From the NCBI GenBank assembly GCA_947471505.1, contig CANIWM010000016.1:22213-86212 (forward strand): DNA of 64,000 nucleotides. The letters run 5' to 3'. Below are positions 57,544 through 64,000 of the stretch, piece by piece; within the stretch, counting starts at the first letter, position 1; the number at the start of each line of letters is the position of its first letter. The notes beneath the pieces were generated by a model. It was not told where the DNA came from. It ran no database searches and was given only the letters and a program-made list of their open reading frames with translations. Made by a program: the position numbers and the translations under genes. The DNA comes from Chthoniobacteraceae bacterium. Lineage in GTDB: Bacteria > Verrucomicrobiota > Verrucomicrobiia > Chthoniobacterales > Chthoniobacteraceae.

Positions 57544-58226
57544 AGCAAAACAGCGGAAGCCGCCGGGATATAAACTTCATCGCGAAGCCGCGCCAGCACG
57601 CTGGAGCCGCCCTCCACTTCATCGCCAAGCGCGACGAGCACCTCGGTGTTCAGCGGGAGGTAAATATCCGTCCGCGACCCAAAGCGAATCATGCCGAAGC
57701 GATGCCCTTTTTCCACCGCATCCCCTTCCCTGCTCCACGGCACGATGCGCCGCGCGATGGCCCCGGTTATCTGCCGGACGACGAGCGTCGCCTTCGCGCC
57801 TGTGATGGCCCACGTCAGCGCTTCGTTGCGCTGGTGGCAGTAAGGGTGACGGGCATCCAGATAGTCGCCGGGGTGGTGCTTGCGATACGTGATGCGCCCG
57901 GCGATGGGCGCGCGATTTACGTGAACGGAAAAGACATTCAAAAAGATGCTCACCCGCAGCGCCGGGCCGTGAATGACTTCGTTTTCCTCCACGACTTCAA
58001 TGGCATCGATCACCCCATCGGCACCCGCCACGACGATGTCATCGCCCGGCGCGATACGGCGCTCCGGGTCGCGAAAGAAGTTCGCGCAGAACATAAAGAC
58101 GAGCGTGAACAACACCGCCGGAATGGTCCAAGCCCACCAGTCGCCCGCAAGCCACCAGAAGAACGCACCACCAAGGAACGAGGGGACGAGAAAGTGACGG
58201 CCTTCGTATAAAGTCTGAAATCGCAT
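57540..58226 (-). CDS. psd: Phosphatidylserine decarboxylase (short form)
   Basis: 228 residues, the short type. Converts phosphatidylserine to phosphatidylethanolamine; the pyruvoyl group comes from self-cleavage at Gly183-Ser184 in RFGSRTDIYLP. Other family segments: NFFRDPERRIAPGDD, VAGADGVIDAIEVVEE, SIFLNVFSVHVNRAPIAGRI and RQITGAIARRIV. Two N-terminal hydrophobic stretches anchor it in the membrane. Followed immediately by pssA. Confidence 0.96.
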   Translation of the reverse strand: MRFQTLYEGRHFLVPSFLGGAFFWWLAGDWWAWTIPAVLFTLVFMFCANFFRDPERRIAPGDDIVVAGADGVIDAIEVVEENEVIHGPALRVSIFLNVFSVHVNRAPIAGRITYRKHHPGDYLDARHPYCHQRNEALTWAITGAKATLVVRQITGAIARRIVPWSREGDAVEKGHRFGMIRFGSRTDIYLPLNTEVLVALGDEVEGGSSVLARLRDEVYIPAASAVLL

Positions 58227-58303
58227 TGGCCGCGCATCCTCGCCGTGCGCGGCGAAGCGTCAAGCAAGTCTGATGTTTTCCTCGCTGGTCGGTGAAGCGA
58301 ACC

Positions 58304-59689
58304 CTACTTCCCCAACAGCTCCCCCCGCTGCTCCGGCGTGATGGTGTCGCTGCTCTGGAGCCACTCGAAGGCGGATGCCGGGGAGCGCGCAAACCACGAC
58401 TTCACCACACGCCGCGAGGTCTCCTGCCGCTTCTTTTCGTCTGAAATCGTCAGCGCCCACGCCATCGCACCTGCGCCGTCTTTGCTCTCAACTTGGACGA
58501 CGTAGCGTGCGATGGCCTCGTCCTTTGCTGGGCCTTCTGGCAGCGCCTCCATCCATTGCGCGCCCGCTTGTGGTTTATCGCGCCCGAGCCGTTCGCCGAG
58601 TGCGCCGTATGCGGTGGTGCGCTCTTTTTCTGTGGGTAATTTCTCCGCCCATCCGGCGGCTCCCTGCCAATCATCCAGCGACCATTCGCTCGCCCCGACC
58701 GTAGCTACGGCGTCCAAGTCGCCACCGTAGCGCGCCTCTGCCAGTGCGGCTGCTGCGGCTTCTTGGGGCTTGTCGTGGAACCACTGTTGATACACGCCCG
58801 CCAGCGCGGAATCCCGCACGGCCGGCTCCGAGAGACTCTGCGCCCAGTCCAGCGCGGCGGCGCGATTGGTAGCCGCCCAGCGGATGGACGCCTCCCGGAT
58901 CGCGGTGGTCGTCGCCTGCTCGCTCCCCGGAATACTCGCGAGCCGGCGGGCCATATCCTCAGGCCGCGAGGCCAGCGCGTTTTCGCTCAGCTCTCGGGAG
59001 AACTCTCCTTTCGCCAGCATCTCCGGCGCGTGCAGTTTGGCAAAATCGAGCGCGCCATCCGGGTCCATCCGCGCCATTGTCTGCACGATGACTTTCAGCG
59101 CGCTGTCACGATTGCTGGAGTCCTTCATCCCTTTGGCAAACGCGACCGCTGCCGCTGGGTCTTTGCTGCCCCAGACGTTCCAGAGGAGGTGCCCATCAAT
59201 ATCGATCCATCCGCCCAGCTTCTCCTTTTTCACCATGTATTCCGCCGCCGCCTTTGGGTCCAGTTCCGCCCAGCGTGCGGTGCAGAATACCCCGATGATT
59301 TCTGCTAAATCGCCGAACTCCTTCTTCCCATCGCCGAGTTCCATCACGAGCGGGAAGTCCTCCGGCCCGAGCTGGTCCATGAGCAAAATCGCCCGGCGAA
59401 AAATCGTCGCGATACTTCCCTCCCGCATCAGCCCTTTTGCAGCAGCCTCCAGTCGCGCGCGGTCCCACGGCTCGCGTTTGGTTTGCTCGCCGTCGGTGGC
59501 CTCCACCGTCCCCACGCGCTTGGCTGCTTCTCGGCGGAGCGCCTGCTCGGTCGCTTCGTTGTGCGCGCCAGCCGTGCCGCCTTGCGCATTCCCCGGTTGC
59601 CCGCGAAACGCACCGCCCATCATAAAGCCGACGATCCAAGCGGTCAGCACGAGTGCGGTGGCGAGCAGGTATTTGACTTTGGGCGACAT
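58304..59689 (-). CDS. Membrane-anchored helical-repeat protein, function unknown
   Basis: 461 residues from MSPKVKYLLATALVLTAWIV; an ATG 57 bases upstream is also in frame. One N-terminal transmembrane helix (about 6-27), then an all-alpha region with repeating units of about 30 residues centred on DPxAAxxxA and xxA.xWA (SKDPAAAVAFAKGM, DPDGALDFAKLHAPEML, NRAAALDWAQSLSEPAVRDS, DDWQGAAGWAEKLPTEKERT). This is a TPR/Sel1-like solenoid of the type common in Verrucomicrobiota. No catalytic motif. Divergent from the LOG-family gene (about 100 bp shared upstream region). Confidence 0.75.
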   Translation of the reverse strand: MSPKVKYLLATALVLTAWIVGFMMGGAFRGQPGNAQGGTAGAHNEATEQALRREAAKRVGTVEATDGEQTKREPWDRARLEAAAKGLMREGSIATIFRRAILLMDQLGPEDFPLVMELGDGKKEFGDLAEIIGVFCTARWAELDPKAAAEYMVKKEKLGGWIDIDGHLLWNVWGSKDPAAAVAFAKGMKDSSNRDSALKVIVQTMARMDPDGALDFAKLHAPEMLAKGEFSRELSENALASRPEDMARRLASIPGSEQATTTAIREASIRWAATNRAAALDWAQSLSEPAVRDSALAGVYQQWFHDKPQEAAAAALAEARYGGDLDAVATVGASEWSLDDWQGAAGWAEKLPTEKERTTAYGALGERLGRDKPQAGAQWMEALPEGPAKDEAIARYVVQVESKDGAGAMAWALTISDEKKRQETSRRVVKSWFARSPASAFEWLQSSDTITPEQRGELLGK

Positions 59690-59788
59690 AGCGGCGCGAG
59701 CGTCCTGCGATTCGCCCGGTTTGTGAATGCAAAACACACACTTCATGCTTTTCCCGCACGCCCCGCTCCGGCAATGGTGCTGGGATTC

Positions 59789-60844
59789 ATGAGAACCATC
59801 ACCGCCGATTCCACTCCGCGCACCAAGTCGCCCGCCACCGTCGGCGACCCCGCGCTTGACGCCCGCATCCGCTCAATCGTCGCAGACATGGGCGGGGATA
59901 AACCGAAAGACCTCATCGAAGAACTCGTCGTCACCGCGCTCAAAATGGCGCGCGACCAGACCACCGTCGCCGATTTGAAAATGATCAACCGCGCCCTCAA
60001 AGAAATGCGCTGGGCCAGCCGCGTCTTCGCCCCGTATCGCATGGAGCGGAAGGTCTCCGTCTTCGGCAGCGCGCGGACACCTCATGACGCGCCCGAGTCC
60101 CTCGCCGCGGAGGAGTTTGGGCGCAAAATGCGCGAGCGAGGCTGGATGGTCATCACCGGCGGCGGCGACGGCATCATGGGCGCAGCCCATCGCGGCGCTG
60201 GGCGCGAGCGGTCGTTCGGGCTCAACATCAAGCTCCCCTTCGAGCAGTCCGCCAACGACACCATCGACGGCGACAAGAAGCTCGTGAACTTCAACTACTT
60301 CTTCACCCGCAAGCTCAACTTCGTAAAAGAAAGCCACGCCATCGCCCTCTTCCCCGGCGGCTTCGGCACGATGGACGAAGGCTTCGAGGCGCTCACGCTC
60401 ATGCAGACGGGGAAAGCCCGCATCTTCCCCCTCGTCCTCGTGGATGCACCCGGCGGCTGCTACTGGAAGACCGTCCTCGACTTCCTCCACAACCACCTCC
60501 TCCGCCTCGGCCTCATCTCCAAGGACGACTTCAACTTCCTCCACTTCTGCACCGTGGACGAAGCCGTCGAGCACGTCCTCCACTTCTACAGCAACTTCCA
60601 CAGCTACCGCTGGCTCGGCCCCCGCATCATCATGCGCCTGCAAAAACCGCTCCCCGCCACCAAGCTCGCCGACATGAACAAGCAATTCGCCGACGTGCTC
60701 CTAGTCGGCGGTTTTGAAAACTCCGCCGCCCTCCCCGAAGAACGCGGCGAGCCAGAAATCGCGGACCTCCCCCGCCTCGTCTTCACCCCGCAAAAGCGGA
60801 ACTTTGCGCGCCTGCGCAAAGTGATCGATGTGGTGAACGAATAG
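59789..60844 (+). CDS. LOG-family (lysine decarboxylase-like) protein, long form
   Basis: 351 residues from MRTITADSTPRTKSP; ATG 59774 is an alternative five codons upstream. Rossmann-fold protein with the two LOG motifs, ITGGGDGIMGAAHRGAG and FPGGFGTMDE, the latter the PGGxGTxxE signature. Short LOG proteins release free cytokinin bases from nucleotides or act as nucleotide 5'-monophosphate N-glycosidases. The extra N-terminal 90 and C-terminal 60 residues mark the long subgroup, whose substrate is unsettled. It stands alone. The 3' end is followed directly by an IS110 remnant in opposite orientation. Confidence 0.85.
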   Translation: MRTITADSTPRTKSPATVGDPALDARIRSIVADMGGDKPKDLIEELVVTALKMARDQTTVADLKMINRALKEMRWASRVFAPYRMERKVSVFGSARTPHDAPESLAAEEFGRKMRERGWMVITGGGDGIMGAAHRGAGRERSFGLNIKLPFEQSANDTIDGDKKLVNFNYFFTRKLNFVKESHAIALFPGGFGTMDEGFEALTLMQTGKARIFPLVLVDAPGGCYWKTVLDFLHNHLLRLGLISKDDFNFLHFCTVDEAVEHVLHFYSNFHSYRWLGPRIIMRLQKPLPATKLADMNKQFADVLLVGGFENSAALPEERGEPEIADLPRLVFTPQKRNFARLRKVIDVVNE

Positions 60845-60862
60845 CGCGAAAGGAGCGGGGCT

Positions 60863-61212
60863 CACCTGCGCCTCCGCGATGATGCACGTCTTGAACGGGT
60901 TCGCCATCACGATGTCCTCCGCTGGCAAATGCGCTTCGAGCAGCTCCAAAAGCCAGTGCCGACGCGTAACGCGCAAGCGTCCCTTTGAATCGCGTAGTGC
61001 ATTCTGCATGGCCGAAGGCAATTCATCGTCGCCTCAAATGCAACGCGGCACCCCGGTCGCCGCTTCACGAGCTTGCCGAACTCGTCCGGCGTCATGTGCT
61101 TGATGCGCCCCTTTGCGACATCCTTCCCCACCTCGTCCAAGACGTGATACACGCTGTATCGCTTGTGGAAGTCGATCCCGATGGCGGTCTTCGAGGGTGT
61201 TGTGATTTGAGT
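60863..61212 (-). pseudogene. IS110-family transposase N-terminal remnant
   Basis: Minus strand encodes KTAIGIDFHKRYSVYHVLDE, the RuvC-like DEDD start of IS110-type transposases, through GCRVAFEATMN. The reading then breaks. If 59 bases (60961-61019) are removed the frame resumes exactly as WHWLLELLEAHLPAEDIVMA and ends at FKTCIIAEAQV, where similarity stops 19 bp from the LOG-family stop codon. Only the first third of a normal 330-420-residue transposase is left. No start codon is evident. Confidence 0.75.
60961..61019. repeat. 59-bp insertion inside the IS110 remnant
   Basis: Starts GACGCGTAACGCGCAAGCGTC (a GACGC/GCGTC hairpin) and ends GCCGAAGGC. Deleting it restores the codons for EATMN-WHWLLELLE perfectly, so it must have been inserted into an intact transposase gene. 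Not seen elsewhere in the window. Confidence 0.6.
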
Positions 61213-61277
61213 GATGAGGGCCGTCGTGTCTTGTTTTTTGGTGCGCGTAGCACCACCACTCTACCAGATCGCCCCCG

Positions 61278-61351
61278 TCACTTTGTTCGCTCTGGAACGC
61301 TGTGTTTATCAGCTTTCATGGCACCTACCCCCACACTGACACCATTTCCTC
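61278..61351. repeat. Left long inverted repeat of the 61-63 kb cassette
   Basis: Positions 61278-61320 match the reverse complement of 63611-63653 at 42 of 43 bases. Positions 61331-61351 match the reverse complement of 63545-63565 at 21 of 21. The 10 bases between (GCACCTACCC) replace 45 on the right side, i.e. a 35-bp deletion in this copy. It ends 11 bp from the stop codon of the enclosed gene. Confidence 0.85.
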
Positions 61352-61362
61352 AGCAATTGCCA

Positions 61363-63492
61363 TCATCGCGGCGGCACCGTGGGTAATTCGATTTTGCCCA
61401 GATCAATCACCGCTGGGCTGTCGGCGCGGACGGTGAATTCAATGGTCTTACCGTCAAACGGCGCGGGATCGCCTGGCAGTCGGATGTCGTCGCTGCTCGG
61501 AATCCTCCTCCGATTGGCCTCGGCATGGGACAGGACGCGCAATTTGTAGTCGCCGGGCTTTACGAAACGCGCGACTGCCTCGCCAGTGGCGGGATTGATG
61601 TGCTCATTCGGATCGTGCTCGAAGTCCGGCTCGATGCCCCAGGAAAACCAGTGATTTTTCCACCCGGCGGCAGTGATGCGAAAATGCACGTCGCTGCCAA
61701 CTGGCAGCGTTGCATTGATGTCCGCTCCATTCGCGCCGACTTGAAAGACATCGGACTTCCACGGTGACGCGCCGGGTGCGCGGAGTTGGAGCGTGTAGCC
61801 ACCGGTCTGCACGGAGAATTCATAATGGTGCGCAGCGGGGCGCGAGAAGCCACCGACGTATCGTTCCTTGTCCTGAGGGATGAGAGCAAATCGCACGGCT
61901 CCCGCCAGCGCCTTGTCGCCGCGAGGATGCAAAACCCGCACTCGCAGCGGAGCGACAGTCATTTCGATACGATTGATTTCATCCATGCGAATCGGCTGCG
62001 TGGCAAAGGCAGTGGCAATGGGGGTCGTCTCGGGATTGCCGAGGAACTCTGTGAAAGCCCCACGCTCTTGATACATGAATCCCGGTCGCAGCATCACACG
62101 AAATGGCGCACCCGCCGCCTCCGGTCGCGCAAACCGTTCGCGTTTGAGTTGTGCGATGCCACTCGCATCGAACGCTGCACTGTCGCTCATGAGGTGACTC
62201 GTTTCGGCGAGCGTGGCGAACGGTTTGCCGTTCACCAACAGTTCAAACTTCACCGGCCCGCGCAGCTTGAGTTCCGCTGGCTTGCCGCCGAGTGCGGTGA
62301 TTGCCGTGTGGGCGAGTTTGCGCGTGTCGTCCGACCAATGCTCCAGCAGACGCTCCGCCGACGGAATGACCTCGCGGCGCTTGAGCCTGTGAAATTCTTT
62401 GAGCACCGCCGCCGCATGTCTTTCAGAGGTCGTCGGGGTGAGACTCGCGCCGAGCGTCGTGAGAATTGCATCCGTCTCTCGTGGCTCCAGCGGCGGCCCG
62501 AGGCGGCGAAGTAGCGTTGATGGACGTCCGTTTTCGCCCGGCGGAATCAACGCCGCGAGGGAAGGTGCGATTTGTTCCGGCACCCTGCTGCGTCGGTAAG
62601 TCTCAAGCAGCATCTCAATGCCCCGAGGCGAGCCATTCGCACACAGCCACTCCAACGATGGAGTCACACCGAACCATGCCCCATTCACGACCTGGCGGCT
62701 CCTAAAGTAAACCCATTCATTCACGATGTTGCCGACGTACACAGCCTCCCAGTCCACCCCGCACAAGCGCATGAACTCCGCTCGCCAGTCATATTCCGCA
62801 GCATTGCGTTCGCGGAGTTGCCACCAAGTTTCGGTATCCTCCCGGATTACGGAAAGAGCGCCGCGCAAGTCACGCTCGCGCAGCAGAGCCATGAACGTCA
62901 CGCGGTTCAGCCGCGTCGCGTGGCTCCCGCCAGCATCGTAAGCCGAGTAGGTGTAGCGTGCGAATTTCGCGACAGGTTCTTGAAGCGTGCCTCGCAAGAA
63001 ACTCACGACCTCCGCATCGAACGATTTCTCGACTCGCTCAACGGGCAGCAGTTCCGCCGGACTCTGGCGGTATTCGTGCAGCGAGCTGTGCAAAAACCCA
63101 GTATCAATGAGGTCGGCTCGAAGCGGCGGCTCAAGGATATTTCGTCTACTTTTAGCCAGTTCGACGTTCACTGGTTCGCGTTTCTCGGCCGCGAGCTTTG
63201 CGAGTTCAGCGCGAGTCCACGCATCCGCGACCGCGTGAAAGACCGCATCGCGAAGATCGCCGAGCGGGGCCGCAAGCGAATCTTCATATATCTTTGTGAG
63301 CGCTGGCACGTCGGCGGTTCCTGCTTTTGCACATGCCGCGCCAAACACTCTGGAAAACTCCTTTGCACGCGCCTCGCCCGCCTTCCACGCGGGAGCACCG
63401 ACGAGTAGCTTCGCAGCGTCTTCCGCGCTGTCAGCGTGAGCCGCCACGGTAAACAACGCTGCAATCCCGAGAGCCAAAAGACTGGATTTCAT
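61363..63492 (-). CDS. Secreted protein of unknown function inside long inverted repeats
   Basis: 709 residues from MKSSLLALGIAALFTVAAHA, a clean signal peptide; an in-frame ATG 81 bases upstream is less likely. I recognise no full-length family. The N-terminal 400 residues are helical and Arg/Ala/Glu-rich (RNILEPPLRADLIDTGFLHS, LNRVTFMALLRERDLRGALS); from about 420 there are beta-sandwich segments with 'regulatory-like' features (VKFELLVNGKPFATLA, FRVMLRPGFMYQE, VRVLHPRGDKALAGAVRFAL, KPGDYKLRVLSHAEANRRRI). No catalytic motif was found. It is the only gene between two near-identical inverted repeats, so it may have been moved as a cassette. Confidence 0.75.
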   Translation of the reverse strand: MKSSLLALGIAALFTVAAHADSAEDAAKLLVGAPAWKAGEARAKEFSRVFGAACAKAGTADVPALTKIYEDSLAAPLGDLRDAVFHAVADAWTRAELAKLAAEKREPVNVELAKSRRNILEPPLRADLIDTGFLHSSLHEYRQSPAELLPVERVEKSFDAEVVSFLRGTLQEPVAKFARYTYSAYDAGGSHATRLNRVTFMALLRERDLRGALSVIREDTETWWQLRERNAAEYDWRAEFMRLCGVDWEAVYVGNIVNEWVYFRSRQVVNGAWFGVTPSLEWLCANGSPRGIEMLLETYRRSRVPEQIAPSLAALIPPGENGRPSTLLRRLGPPLEPRETDAILTTLGASLTPTTSERHAAAVLKEFHRLKRREVIPSAERLLEHWSDDTRKLAHTAITALGGKPAELKLRGPVKFELLVNGKPFATLAETSHLMSDSAAFDASGIAQLKRERFARPEAAGAPFRVMLRPGFMYQERGAFTEFLGNPETTPIATAFATQPIRMDEINRIEMTVAPLRVRVLHPRGDKALAGAVRFALIPQDKERYVGGFSRPAAHHYEFSVQTGGYTLQLRAPGASPWKSDVFQVGANGADINATLPVGSDVHFRITAAGWKNHWFSWGIEPDFEHDPNEHINPATGEAVARFVKPGDYKLRVLSHAEANRRRIPSSDDIRLPGDPAPFDGKTIEFTVRADSPAVIDLGKIELPTVPPR

Positions 63493-63544
63493 AACGCTGA
63501 CTATCGCGCGAAGAAGAGCCTGAGCAATCCCGCATCGCACAAGC

Positions 63545-63653
63545 GAGGAAATGGTGTCAGTGTGGAATGGCACTTAGGTAAGAGGGAAAGCGCGAAACGG
63601 GGTCAGGTGACATGAAAGCTGATAAACACAGCGTTCCAGAGCGATCAAAGTGA
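63545..63653. repeat. Right long inverted repeat of the 61-63 kb cassette
   Basis: Counterpart of 61278-61351 in inverted orientation. It includes the string GGGGTCAGGTGACATGAAAG (63599-63618), and the 45 bases 63566-63610 between the two matching blocks are largely missing from the left copy. It lies 52 bp upstream of the enclosed gene's start, so it may also carry that gene's promoter. Confidence 0.85.
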
Positions 63654-63768
63654 TGGGGTCGATTTACGGGGAACGGAATCAGGCAAAAAATGAAAAATTT
63701 GCGGGCATTGATTGTGGATTATTTTCTTTTTCATCGCCAGACCCAGTTTCCCTCAATTTGGCGGAGAG

Positions 63769-63835
63769 AGCGTCCCCGACTCCGCCAACGCAAACGCCTT
63801 GCGGGCGCTTGGGCCGGCCGAAGTCGGGGACTGCT
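63769..63835. repeat. Large imperfect hairpin with GTCCCCGACT arms
   Basis: GTCCCCGACT (63772-63781) and AGTCGGGGAC (63822-63831) are exact inverted complements, flanked by AGC/TGCT and ending in six T on the plus strand. Between them lies a GC-rich partly palindromic core. It sits downstream of the partial gene at the right edge. It could be a bidirectional structural repeat or a plus-strand terminator, but no plus-strand gene ends here. Confidence 0.5.
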
Positions 63836-63852
63836 TTTTTACGCGGTTGCGC

Positions 63853-64000
63853 CTACAGGCTCATGTGGTTGGTCGGGTCGCTCCAATCGCTGTAGCCGGT
63901 GCTGCCGCCGATGACGCGGGCTTCGATTTGATACATCGTTCCGGCGGTGAGGTTATTCAGCGGCATGGAGCGACTGTCGGTGTGCAGGCCGCCACTTTGC
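63853..64000 (-). CDS. Fibronectin type III-like protein, C-terminal part (partial)
   Basis: 49 codons run in from the right edge and stop at TAG (63853-63855). The sequence MPLNNLTAGTMYQIEARVIG followed by GSTGYSDWSDPTNHMSL is the end of a fibronectin-III domain (L-x-P-G-T-x-Y-x-x-x-V pattern plus the closing W). In related bacteria this is commonly the last domain of secreted or surface proteins. The rest lies outside the window. Confidence 0.75.
   Translation of the reverse strand, partial: QSGGLHTDSRSMPLNNLTAGTMYQIEARVIGGSTGYSDWSDPTNHMSL

Overview
The window looks like a chromosomal segment of a soil or freshwater member of the Verrucomicrobiota (a Chthoniobacter/Spartobacteria-like organism). 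This is inferred from the paired PSCyt1-DUF1549-DUF1553 and DUF1501 genes typical of the Planctomycetes-Verrucomicrobia group, high GC content, few Shine-Dalgarno sequences, a GxxExxY cassette and many short degenerate palindromic repeats. No tRNA, rRNA, CRISPR array or prophage was seen.

Layout. 1-1.2 kb: the end of an unknown gene, a decayed IS5-type element and a cold-shock gene. 1.6-6.5 kb: a secreted beta-helix protein, a nested inverted-repeat element, a cyclophilin and pyruvate kinase. 6.5-10.1 kb: a large TerB/FHA/ABC-2 transporter. 10.2-15.9 kb: gyrB-gyrA-DUF5069. 16.1-17.9 kb: a TrhO-RluA fusion. 18-31.4 kb: a broken cytochrome gene, an M66 metalloprotease, two PSCyt1/DUF1501 pairs and a serine hydrolase.

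31.4-52.9 kb is a nitrogen-scavenging island. One minus-strand run of about 9 kb encodes an ABC transporter (binding protein, permease, ATPase), a HupE/UreJ nickel permease and a complete urease (ureA, B, C, E, F, G, D). A candidate sigma-54 promoter lies at its head. Divergent from it is nikR, followed by two DUF1989 carboxyguanidine deiminase-like genes and a biotin-dependent urea/guanidine carboxylase. A textbook NikR operator (GTATGA-N16-TCATAC) lies between the two units. Convergent to the carboxylase is urtABCDE, with a porin upstream and a stand-alone allophanate-hydrolase C-terminal domain downstream. My reading is that nickel status arbitrates between nickel-dependent urease and the nickel-independent biotin carboxylase route. 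The porin and both substrate-binding-protein genes share CA-rich leaders that could be targets of a small RNA.

53.3-64 kb: an SNF2 helicase, pssA-psd, a helical-repeat protein, a LOG-family protein, an IS110 remnant carrying an exact 59-bp insertion, and a secreted protein of unknown function bracketed by long, near-perfect inverted repeats. The window ends inside the C-terminus of a fibronectin-III-like protein.

A recurrent theme is small inserted sequences with palindromic character. They occur inside coding sequences (21.8, 23.7 and 28.0 kb), inside a transposase remnant (61.0 kb) and around single genes (36 kb and 61-63 kb).
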